56,238 nt of DNA, from positions 1 to 56,238 of the forward strand of contig QCIX01000007.1 in NCBI GenBank assembly GCA_003216355.1. The letters are read 5' to 3'. Position numbers and translations under genes: made by a program. The notes under the pieces were generated by a model that did not search any database, was not told the DNA's origin, and worked only from the letters and a program-made list of their open reading frames with translations. Positions 8,967 through 14,464 of the stretch are shown piece by piece (position 1 is the stretch's first letter; each line of letters starts with the position of its first letter). This DNA is from Prochlorococcus sp. AG-402-N23. GTDB lineage: Bacteria > Cyanobacteriota > Cyanobacteriia > PCC-6307 > Cyanobiaceae.

Positions 8967-8970
8967 TATT

Positions 8971-9249
8971 ATGTCTCTTGAAACTACCGTTTTCACGTTC
9001 AAAATTAGCGTCCCTTTTGAAGAATGGGCTGTGATTTATGACAGCGAAGAAAATATACAAATGAATAAAGAGCGCGGAATTATTTGCTTATATAAAGGTG
9101 TGAAGAAAGATGATCCAACAAGTGTAATTCTTATTGAGCAGGGTGAAGAAGGTAAATCAATAGCTATGTTTGAAGATCCAGCAGTGAAACCATTAATTGA
9201 GAGTGCAGGTCATATTTACGATTCAACGGTTATTTCCAGTTATTTTTAA
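8971..9249 (+). CDS. DUF3764 family protein
   Basis: 92 aa. The opening TTVFTFKISVPFEEWAVIYDS and the ending SAGHIYDSTVISSYF match DUF3764, a small family of marine cyanobacteria and relatives with a predicted ferredoxin-like fold. Function unknown. The next gene starts with a GTG directly after the stop, so the two are likely cotranslated. Confidence 0.75.
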   Translation: MSLETTVFTFKISVPFEEWAVIYDSEENIQMNKERGIICLYKGVKKDDPTSVILIEQGEEGKSIAMFEDPAVKPLIESAGHIYDSTVISSYF

Positions 9250-9639
9250 GTGAAAAGCTTAATTCTTCCTGCAATATTATTATTATTATTTGCTTTTTCT
9301 ACTCAAGCTGGTTTTCCAGAAGATGAGAATGGTTATGATCTAAAAAAAATTGAAGAGTCTTTTAGATTACCTTGTGATGAAATTGGAAATGATGATTCTA
9401 TTGCAAGAGCATTAGGAGTTGGTGACTGTACCTGGATGTTTGGAATAAACAAAGATAAAGAACCTGCGGAAGCTTTAAAAATTTCAGATACTGTTTTAAT
9501 TGCTCTTTTGAAAGGAAATAATCTTGATTTAAAATCAATGCTTGAAAAAGATGGATTAATTAAAACGAATATAAAAAAAGAAGCTACTTATAGAATTAAT
9601 TTCTGCAGAGAGGAAACAAAAAAGCTATTCAAAAGTTAA
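9250..9639 (+). CDS. secreted hypothetical protein with signal peptide
   Basis: 129 aa, beginning with the GTG immediately after the DUF3764 stop. Residues 1-20 form a signal peptide with a Leu-rich core and likely cleavage after TQA. The mature part holds three cysteines and a helical region. Probably periplasmic or thylakoid-lumenal. No recognised domain. Confidence 0.65.
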   Translation: MKSLILPAILLLLFAFSTQAGFPEDENGYDLKKIEESFRLPCDEIGNDDSIARALGVGDCTWMFGINKDKEPAEALKISDTVLIALLKGNNLDLKSMLEKDGLIKTNIKKEATYRINFCREETKKLFKS

Positions 9640-9665
9640 TTAAGAAATTACCAGAGGTTGTTGTA

Positions 9666-9755
9666 TTGGATGAAGAGAGAATTGAAAATTTAAACAGAGT
9701 GCTTCCTCTGCAGTATTTAAGTATGTTTGAGCAATTTAGCAAATATAAGCATTGA
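9666..9755 (+). CDS. micro-ORF, 29 aa, TTG start (uncertain)
   Basis: TTG-initiated frame giving DEERIENLNRVLPLQYLSMF and a basic end (YKH). The open frame continues back into the preceding gene in the +1 frame, so it may instead be the remnant of a longer gene. Its stop TGA overlaps the TTG of the next micro-ORF. Confidence 0.3.
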   Translation: MDEERIENLNRVLPLQYLSMFEQFSKYKH

Positions 9756-9901
9756 AACGTTTACTCTTGACTCCTATATTCAAACGTTTTAAAAAAAGTG
9801 CTTTTTTCTCATCACTTAATCAAAATACTTGTCCTGTTTATGATGCTGAAGAAATAAAAAAACAAGAACAACAAGAAGCTATTAGAAAGTTATACCCATA
9901 A
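9752..9901 (+). CDS. micro-ORF, 49 aa, TTG start
   Basis: Frame beginning at the TTG that overlaps the stop of the preceding micro-ORF (TTGA). The product has a basic N-terminus (KRLLLTPIFKRFKK) and an acidic/glutamine C-terminus (EEIKKQEQQEAI). No domain recognised. A GC-rich hairpin follows directly. Confidence 0.4.
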   Translation: MKRLLLTPIFKRFKKSAFFSSLNQNTCPVYDAEEIKKQEQQEAIRKLYP

Positions 9902-9906
9902 AAAAA

Positions 9907-9964
9907 GGGCGATAGCTTCGCCCCAGTCAAAAAGCAGGATAATCCCCATCACCCGGCCTTTTTT
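9907..9964 (+). terminator. hairpin plus terminator-like element
   Basis: GGGCGA/TCGCCC hairpin (9907-9923) just after the micro-ORF stop, then AATCCCCATCACCCGGCC (9941-9958) followed by six T. The second part shares AATCCCCATCAC with the candidate sRNA at 10054. It could be a terminator or the decayed 3' end of a related RNA. Confidence 0.5.
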
Positions 9965-9994
9965 AAAATCCTAGCACTACATATAGTGTTTGTA

Positions 9995-10090
9995 AGTAAT
10001 AAAAATTTACTATTGGTGGAGTTGTTTGTTTCTAATTAATTTGTCATGATGGAAATCCCCATCACTCAGGCTCGCAAGAGTCTTTTTTTT
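9995..10090 (+). ncRNA. candidate small RNA with intrinsic terminator
   Basis: No conserved coding frame is needed here. A GATGG/CCATC hairpin (10048-10063) is followed by GGCTC-GCAA-GAGTC (10069-10080, one G-T pair) and ten T (10081-10090 including the stem tail), a good rho-independent terminator. The 5' end is a guess. The terminator lies immediately before the likely start codon of the ABM gene at 10091. Confidence 0.5.
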
Positions 10091-10480
10091 ATGTCTAGTT
10101 TTGGATCATACACTCCATTTATGCTTCTTGCAAAACTTAAAGTTAAGGAAGATAAGGTTGCAGAATACTTAGAAATTGCAGATAAGACAGATAAAGCTGT
10201 TGAAGCTGAAGAACCAGGAATGCTCCATCATACTTTTGATCAAGATCCTGATGATCCTCTTCGTTTCGTATGGTCAGAAGTTTATAAAAATGATGATGCT
10301 TTACTAGCTCATTTAGCTAATCCAGCATTAGGTGTTTATCTTGAGGCTCATGCTGAACTAGGGACTGATTTTTCTGTTGAATTTTACGGAACTGTGGGAG
10401 ATAAGGTTATTGAAGCCATGAACGGAACAGGAGTTCCATATAAGATCTTTAAAACAAAATTAGGATATAGCAGATTTTAA
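10091..10480 (+). CDS. ABM-domain (dimeric alpha/beta barrel) protein
   Basis: 129 aa from the ATG at 10091. The core FMLLAKLKVKEDKVAEYLEI, EAEEPGMLHHTF and RFVWSEVYKNDDALLAHL is a classic ABM/quinol-monooxygenase-like barrel. A longer frame exists from ATG 10046, but those 15 extra codons run through an intrinsic terminator and add non-conserved residues, so I reject that start. Paralogue of the protein at 8093. Reaction unknown; no cofactor motif is visible. Confidence 0.8.
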   Translation: MSSFGSYTPFMLLAKLKVKEDKVAEYLEIADKTDKAVEAEEPGMLHHTFDQDPDDPLRFVWSEVYKNDDALLAHLANPALGVYLEAHAELGTDFSVEFYGTVGDKVIEAMNGTGVPYKIFKTKLGYSRF

Positions 10481-10508
10481 GGATAAGAGTATTAACTAAT
10501 TAATTCGA

Positions 10509-10628
10509 CTAAATTATTAATAAGAATCTGAGTGCTAGAGGTAACCATAGACATAGAAGAAGCATTAGTAAAATAGTAATAGCATGGATATTTGGAATGT
10601 AATGCTCTTTTAAAATTTGTGTTTTCAT
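10509..10628 (-). CDS. small membrane protein, 39 aa
   Basis: Minus-strand ORF from ATG 10628. A short polar N-terminus is followed by one long hydrophobic helix (ITILLMLLLCLWLPLALRF). Lies 3 bp downstream of another one-helix ORF, suggesting a two-gene operon. Confidence 0.5.
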   Translation of the reverse strand: MKTQILKEHYIPNIHAITILLMLLLCLWLPLALRFLLII

Positions 10629-10631
10629 AAT

Positions 10632-10721
10632 TTATCTCGCCTTTTTAAGTTTTATTTCTCTTCTGATAAGCAATGCTATGACCACAACACACATGTTCAT
10701 TAGAAATACGTCTAATGGCAT
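10632..10721 (-). CDS. small membrane protein, 29 aa
   Basis: Minus-strand ORF from ATG 10721: hydrophobic helix VFLMNMCVVVIALLI followed by a strongly basic tail (RREIKLKKAR). This gives a clear single-pass topology with cytoplasmic C-terminus. It directly precedes the 39-aa membrane ORF. Confidence 0.45.
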   Translation of the reverse strand: MPLDVFLMNMCVVVIALLIRREIKLKKAR

Positions 10722-10862
10722 TTAATAAAAAAGTCTCTAATCAATTAATAGCAAGATTATTGATCTACGAATCAAGAAATGATTAATAATATTTATGGGC
10801 TTAATAAAACGAAATTAAAAATTAAATTTATGCTTAAATATCTCAGAACTTTTAACTATTAA

Positions 10863-11165
10863 ATGGCTTATTCAGAAACAAGAATAGTGATAGGTGGTTT
10901 AGCCCATGTACCTGTTCTTATCTTTATAGCCAATTTTATTAAAGGTAAGTTTGGAATTAAATTCGGAGAGGCTAAAGATAATGTTGTTAACAGAGAGCCA
11001 GTTAAAATTATTGAGGTAAAAGATACAGTAGTTAAAGAAGGAAAAGCAGAAACTATAAAGGAACTTTCAAATAAGTTGGACAGTATTGAACAAAAGGCTG
11101 ATGAGGTTTATGAAAAGGTAAAGAAGAAAAAAAAAGATAATAAGAAGAAAAAAAAGAATAACTAA
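10863..11165 (+). CDS. membrane-anchored protein with Lys-rich tail, 100 aa
   Basis: One hydrophobic segment near the N-terminus (GGLAHVPVLIFIANFI), then a charged, probably coiled-coil region, then a run of Lys with few other residues to the end (KKKKKDNKKKKKNN). No recognised family. The stop overlaps by 4 bp the stop of the convergent 61-aa ORF. Confidence 0.55.
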   Translation: MAYSETRIVIGGLAHVPVLIFIANFIKGKFGIKFGEAKDNVVNREPVKIIEVKDTVVKEGKAETIKELSNKLDSIEQKADEVYEKVKKKKKDNKKKKKNN

Positions 11166-11347
11166 ATTGAGATCCTATCAAGCATCAATACATCTTGAGC
11201 TTTGATTGTATCTCTCTTATCTTCATCTTCGGGATCTTTATAAGATTCAATTTCAGCTTGAATTTTTCTCTTGTAAACTCCTTTGATATAGTCAATTTCT
11301 CTATTCTCTTTATTCAATATTGAGAATGGTGTTCTTTTTAAGTTCAT
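11162..11347 (-). CDS. hypothetical protein, 61 aa
   Basis: Charged soluble ORF from ATG 11347, starting MNLKRTPFSILNKENREIDY. Followed upstream (same strand, 27 bp) by another small charged ORF, so a small minus-strand operon is likely. No domain recognised. Confidence 0.5.
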   Translation of the reverse strand: MNLKRTPFSILNKENREIDYIKGVYKRKIQAEIESYKDPEDEDKRDTIKAQDVLMLDRISI

Positions 11348-11374
11348 AACTTTCTCCTAATAAATAAGTTTTAA

Positions 11375-11512
11375 TCAGCTCCAGTTCTTATCAGATTCAA
11401 CAAAGCTATCCAATGTTTGCTGATTCCTAATTTCTTCCTCAAGAAGTTCTTCTTCTGATCTTTCTTCAATCTCAGATTTATAATCATCTTTTAGATTGGA
11501 TTTGGTAGACAT
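11375..11512 (-). CDS. hypothetical acidic protein, 45 aa
   Basis: ATG at 11512; a Glu-rich helical peptide (KSEIEERSEEELLEEEIRNQ). Probably cotranscribed with the 61-aa ORF downstream. No domain recognised. Confidence 0.45.
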   Translation of the reverse strand: MSTKSNLKDDYKSEIEERSEEELLEEEIRNQQTLDSFVESDKNWS

Positions 11513-11637
11513 TTGCTCATGAGGACTACAATTATGTTCTAACTAGTCAGGCAAGCCATCCGACTAATAGATATGTACGGTTTGAGGAACTCCCATATAC
11601 GGATAAAGGATCAACAATTCAATTTAAATATTGGTAA
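11509..11637 (+). pseudogene. start-less ORF fragment
   Basis: A 42-codon plus-strand frame bounded by TAG and TAA and lacking any start codon. It gives a protein-like sequence (EDYNYVLTSQASHPTNRY, then FEELPYTDKGSTIQFKYW). The lack of a start suggests the C-terminal remnant of a deleted gene. Family not recognised. Confidence 0.35.
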
Positions 11638-11675
11638 AAGCTGGGGAGAATTAAATTATTTCACTCGCAGATATT

Positions 11676-11840
11676 TTAATTAAATGGTATTCCCTCTTTC
11701 ACTGGGTTTTTTTTCACATCTTCCATTGCATTTCTGATTTTGTTGTAGTAAGCCAACTCTTCTGGATCATTTGATCCAAGACCATAATTCATGGTTGCCG
11801 CAATATATATTCTGTGCATCCGGTATGAAGATAATGACAT
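11676..11840 (-). CDS. hypothetical protein, 54 aa
   Basis: Minus-strand ORF from ATG 11840 (alternative ATG six codons in), with RIYIAATMNYGLGSNDPEEL followed by a helical charged end. Resembles small conserved picocyanobacterial proteins in composition. No domain recognised. It lies just left of the tRNA relic. Confidence 0.45.
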   Translation of the reverse strand: MSLSSYRMHRIYIAATMNYGLGSNDPEELAYYNKIRNAMEDVKKNPVKEGIPFN

Positions 11841-11929
11841 TACTGGAATACAAACTTTATCAAATATATCTGAATTTTATGCAAAATGCTGTCATATATT
11901 ATCCCAGCTCTTTTAGTCAATATCGCAAG

Positions 11930-12001
11930 TGCCCTAGTCGGGACTTGAAGCCGAGAGCTCTACCTTGCCAATGGAGTGCTCTACCGCTGAGCTGCAAGGG
12001 C
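11930..12001 (-). pseudogene. decayed tRNA-Thr copy
   Basis: 72 nt, alignable end to end with the intact tRNA-Thr at 13749-13820, with about nine substitutions. Several break the cloverleaf: two mismatches in the anticodon stem, one in the T stem and one in the acceptor stem. The anticodon position now reads GGC. The homology continues into the spacer and tRNA-Tyr 3' end (to 12025). Confidence 0.85.
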
Positions 12002-12025
12002 AATTTTAAAGTGGACCGGGTTGGA
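12002..12025 (-). repeat. copied spacer and 3' end of tRNA-Tyr
   Basis: ATTTTAAAGTGGACCGGGTTGG here matches the spacer plus the first 14 nt of the tRNA-Tyr 3' end (13821-13844) with one substitution. Homology stops abruptly at 12026. Together with the tRNA-Thr copy it forms a 96-nt duplication. Confidence 0.85.
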
Positions 12026-12156
12026 CCATATAGGATTGACTGCAGCACAGTAATTCTGAAGTGTCCAAGATAAATTTAAATGGCCCATAGATTTGGGTCA
12101 AATTATTCTTAGGGAGTGCTGTGATCTATCTAGAGTCCACTTAAACCGCGGATTTT

Positions 12157-12290
12157 TTAATCATCCCCAAAGACCGAGTACTTTTGAGTCAAATTTTTAT
12201 CAAATAATGCAATAGGGATTGCCCCAAAATTTACTAAAACTACACTCAAAGTAGCTCGATAGCGAGGTTGATCATAAGATTACCCTCCTT
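12157..12290 (-). pseudogene. small membrane-protein ORF broken at its start
   Basis: An unusually strong Shine-Dalgarno AAGGAGG (12284-12290) precedes ATG at 12275, but that frame stops after nine codons. One base out of register lies a clean 40-codon frame (12157-12276) with RATLSVVLVNFGAIPIALFD and a polar end. A one-base indel near the start would join them. It may be a frameshifted gene or start at the internal TTG. Confidence 0.4.
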
Positions 12291-12371
12291 AAACTTATAT
12301 GAAAACTCTATAACGATTTTGTAAGTATTGAATAGAGTTTAAATTCTTATTTTTGGGAGCCTAAATCTTTT

Positions 12372-12461
12372 TTAGTTAGTTGCTTTTTTCCCCTTAGCGA
12401 TCATCACTACTGGTACTAAGAGATAAGTAAAGAAAGAGATTAAGAAAATGTCGATGTTCAT
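12372..12461 (-). CDS. small membrane protein, 29 aa, last gene of the hli operon
   Basis: ATG 12461; a single hydrophobic helix (IFLISFFTYLLVPVVMI) and a Lys-rich C-terminus (AKGKKATN). It follows the 75-aa membrane protein by 8 bp on the same strand. No family assigned. Confidence 0.5.
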   Translation of the reverse strand: MNIDIFLISFFTYLLVPVVMIAKGKKATN

Positions 12462-12469
12462 TGATTTCA

Positions 12470-12697
12470 CTATAAATTTTTTAAATCTTGCTCTATTTTC
12501 TCAAGTTTTTTGTTTAGTTCTATTTTCTCCTTCAATAGAGCTTTTTTCTTTGATTGGAGTTCTTTGTTAAATGGAGAATTAAAGTACTTTTTGTAAGCTA
12601 GAAAAAATACAGCCAGTGCTACAACAATCCCTATCGCGCCAATTATTAGTATGGGCGAAGATGGAAAATCGTAAAATGGTACAGAGAGTAAAAGCAT
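12470..12697 (-). CDS. single-pass membrane protein with coiled-coil tail, 75 aa
   Basis: One transmembrane helix (ILIIGAIGIVVALAVFFLAY, about residues 17-36) followed by a long Lys/Glu heptad-type region that should form a coiled coil. It begins at the base immediately after the upstream hli stop codon, so it is translationally linked to the hli genes. Function unknown; a partner of the Hli proteins or photosystem assembly is only a guess from context. Confidence 0.65.
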   Translation of the reverse strand: MLLLSVPFYDFPSSPILIIGAIGIVVALAVFFLAYKKYFNSPFNKELQSKKKALLKEKIELNKKLEKIEQDLKNL

Positions 12698-12958
12698 TTA
12701 AACGAAACCTGGAATTATTTGGCCTGTTGTTAAGTAAGCTCCGACAGCAGCAATTAATCCAAGCATTGCGAATCTGCCATTAAGAGTTTCTGCAACAACT
12801 TTTTCTTTTTCGATTGTTTTTACTTTAGGGTTTGAATTTGTCATTGGATTTGAAGTTAGATAGTTTAAATTTTCGTTTTGAAATTGCTTGGTTAGATAAG
12901 CAACGAGGATAGCTGTTAAGGATACGATTACAGCTAAAAAGCCTGAAAGAGGGGACAT
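12698..12958 (-). CDS. hli: high-light-inducible protein with extra N-terminal helix
   Basis: 86 aa from ATG 12958, which overlaps the upstream hli stop (TAATG). The C-terminus has the Hli/chlorophyll-binding signature NGRFAMLGLIAAVGAYLTTG and ends QIIPGFV. Unlike minimal Hlips it has a second hydrophobic segment at residues 5-22 (GFLAVIVSLTAILVAYL). Family role: pigment binding and photoprotection of photosystem II assembly intermediates. The longer frame to 13033 is antisense read-through into the first hli and is rejected. Confidence 0.88.
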   Translation of the reverse strand: MSPLSGFLAVIVSLTAILVAYLTKQFQNENLNYLTSNPMTNSNPKVKTIEKEKVVAETLNGRFAMLGLIAAVGAYLTTGQIIPGFV

Positions 12959-13167
12959 TAAAAAATACCTGGAATTATTTGGCCTGTAGTTACATAAGCT
13001 CCGAAAAGTGCAACTAAACCGATCATTGCCCAACGACCATTAATTTTTTCAGCGTTTTGAGGATATCCATCGTAAGAAACAGATTGATCAACATAAGGAC
13101 GAGGCTCAGTTGGAAACATATTTTGCCTTCCGCCTGATTCTGTAGTTATGTATGAAGAATTAGTCAT
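12958..13167 (-). CDS. hli: high-light-inducible protein (Hlip/SCP)
   Basis: 69 aa. Hydrophilic N-terminus (to about residue 40) and one helix with the chlorophyll-binding motif, EKINGRWAMIGLVALFGAY, ending TTGQIIPGIF. First gene of a four-gene minus-strand operon: hli, hli, coiled-coil membrane protein, small membrane protein. Such hli genes are stress-induced and often carried on islands and cyanophages in Prochlorococcus, which fits their place between tRNA repeats. A possible HLR1-like box lies just upstream. Confidence 0.93.
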   Translation of the reverse strand: MTNSSYITTESGGRQNMFPTEPRPYVDQSVSYDGYPQNAEKINGRWAMIGLVALFGAYVTTGQIIPGIF

Positions 13168-13182
13168 TAGTTAAATTGTTTA

Positions 13183-13200
13183 ATTGTTAACAAACGTAAC
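13183..13200 (-). promoter_or_regulatory. candidate HLR1-like (RpaB) box upstream of hli
   Basis: On the hli coding strand, GTTACGTTTGTTAACAAT lies 16-33 bp before the hli ATG. It matches the HLR1 layout (two KTTACAWW repeats separated by 2 nt) at 14 of 16 positions. Known HLR1 sites bind the response regulator RpaB and control high-light genes. Position relative to the transcription start is unknown, so this is a candidate only. Confidence 0.3.
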
Positions 13201-13306
13201 ATTCTTATTAACTAATGTAAAGAAAAAGGTGTTAAATATGCGAATTTCTGTATTTAAAAAACAATACTGTTACATATACGTAGCAGTTATGGATTAGTTT
13301 TCTTAA

Positions 13307-13345
13307 ATTGATAGTCGATCTAAAATGAGGGGCAATTAGCTCTTT
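13307..13345 (+). repeat. orphan copy of the terminator repeat (copy C)
   Basis: ATTGATAGTCGATC (13307-13320) matches copy A at 13 of 14 bases, and the following hairpin (AGGGGC/GCTCTT, 13328-13344) resembles copy B. No plus-strand gene lies upstream to be terminated, so this is probably left over from a lost gene cassette. Confidence 0.6.
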
Positions 13346-13353
13346 ATGAATTT

Positions 13354-13488
13354 TTAAAATGAAAGAATTCTTGGAAAAGTTCTTGACTTCGGGCCTACAT
13401 AATTCTTCCTTCTGATAAGGACCTGCCAGCCGCTGCCGCTTCTGATGAATTTCTTTTCTGCGATAGTGGTAATCTCAGTGATACCAAG
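13354..13488 (-). pseudogene. probable tyrosine recombinase (integrase) N-terminal remnant
   Basis: A 44-codon minus-strand frame between two stops, without an ATG. It reads KKFIRSGSGWQVLIRRKN then YVGPKSRTF. This is the strand-rich pattern of the N-terminal arm-binding domain of tyrosine integrases (typically GxWxVxVRRKGxxxxSKTF). The frame then stops; no catalytic domain is present. The DNA is visibly more GC-rich than its surroundings. It ends next to a partial tRNA-Thr 3' end. Confidence 0.55.
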
Positions 13489-13494
13489 CTATCC

Positions 13495-13511
13495 CGCGAG
13501 TGCCCTCGTCG
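13495..13511 (-). repeat. short copy of tRNA-Thr 3' end (att-like)
   Basis: TGCCCTCGTCG (13501-13511) is identical to the 3' terminal 11 nt of tRNA-Thr at 13749-13759. Its left flank CGCGAG matches CGCAAG beside the decayed tRNA-Thr copy, not the flank of the intact gene. A shared flank outside the tRNA argues against chance. Confidence 0.5.
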
Positions 13512-13685
13512 ACTGTTGAATTGGTTAATTTTTGAAGCGTTATGACTGCTTTTGAAGGTAGTTTTAAGTTTATTTGTATGTTTCGGGACGTTTTCGGGAC
13601 ATTATAAATTTGACTTTTGACTTATAATGAATGTGTCTGAAGGATACTTTTTCTCAACTACCCAGTATTAATCAGGTTTTGACAT

Positions 13686-13713
13686 AAAAAATGGCATCTA
13701 TTGATGCCTTCTG
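13686..13713 (-). terminator. terminator of the tRNA-Tyr/tRNA-Thr transcript
   Basis: On the minus strand GGCATCAATAGATGCC forms a hairpin followed by ATTTTTT, about 40 nt beyond the 3' end of tRNA-Thr. Confidence 0.75.
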
Positions 13714-13748
13714 AATTTCCTTGATTCTCTTTGGTTGAGGGTTCTTGA

Positions 13749-13820
<72 letters not shown>

Positions 13821-13830
13821 AATTTTAAAG

Positions 13831-13912
13831 TGGGCCGGGTTGGATTTGAACCAACGTAGGCAGAGCCAGCGGATTTACAGTCCGCCCCCTTTAACCACTC
13901 GGGCACCGACCC
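13831..13912 (-). tRNA. trnY: tRNA-Tyr (GUA anticodon)
   Basis: 82-nt class II tRNA with a long variable arm. Acceptor GGGTCGG pairs with CCGGCCC, the anticodon loop is CTGTAAA, and the T arm contains GGTTCAAATCC. Its 3' end and downstream spacer are duplicated at 12002-12025, marking this locus as an integration site. Confidence 0.97.
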
Positions 13913-14014
13913 CCACTATTTGAACTTATCAGTTAATGGACACTTTGTGTGAAATTGTTTTGGTTTTTTTGTTTCTTTCTAGATAGCATTTGTAAAGAAA
14001 AGACTTTATTGATG

Positions 14015-14464
14015 ATGAATATTTTATTGATAAATGGACCAAATCTAAATCTTTTGGGAACTAGAGAACCTGAAATTTATGGTAATAAAACATTGAGTGA
14101 TATAGAAAAAGATTTAACTAAAGTTGCTAAAGAAAAAAGTATTAATCTTGAATGTTTTCAAAGTAATCACGAAGGAGAAATAGTAGATAAAATTCAGGAG
14201 TCTGTAAAAAGTATCCAAGGTATTCTTATAAATGCTGGCGCTTTTACTCATACCTCGATTTCTATTCGTGATGCTTTAATTGGATCAAAAATTCCATTTG
14301 TAGAGTTACATATTTCAAATATTTTTAGTAGAGAAGATTTTCGTAAAGAATCTTTTCTTACAGATAAAGCTATAGGAATTATTAGTGGATTCGGCATATC
14401 AAGTTATTCCTTAGCTCTTGAAGGAATCATTGGATATTTAAGTAGTAAAATAAATGCTAGTTGA
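14015..14464 (+). CDS. aroQ: 3-dehydroquinate dehydratase, type II
   Basis: Third step of the shikimate pathway. 149 aa from the ATG at 14015 (an adjacent ATG at 14012 is equally possible). The longer upstream frame would add a non-homologous hydrophobic stretch. Motifs: [20 protein letters not shown], the catalytic SNHEGEIVD with its His, and [16 protein letters not shown]. The 3' end overlaps miaE by 11 bp. Confidence 0.95.
   Translation: MNILLINGPNLNLLGTREPEIYGNKTLSDIEKDLTKVAKEKSINLECFQSNHEGEIVDKIQESVKSIQGILINAGAFTHTSISIRDALIGSKIPFVELHISNIFSREDFRKESFLTDKAIGIISGFGISSYSLALEGIIGYLSSKINAS

Noticed and set aside
10046..10090. Upstream ATG extending the ABM protein by 15 residues
   Set aside because: The added stretch runs through an intrinsic terminator and carries no conserved residues; ATG 10091 fits the domain start.
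11930..12001. A second functional tRNA, possibly tRNA-Ala (GGC)
   Set aside because: Mismatches in anticodon, T and acceptor stems make folding implausible; it is best read as a pseudogene.
11771..12073. Plus-strand 100-codon ORF across the tRNA relic
   Set aside because: It is antisense to the decayed tRNA and a small gene, and its protein looks random.
12698..13033. 111-codon reading of the second hli with an upstream extension
   Set aside because: The extension is read through the first hli in another frame; the ATG at 12958 overlaps the hli stop as expected for a coupled pair.
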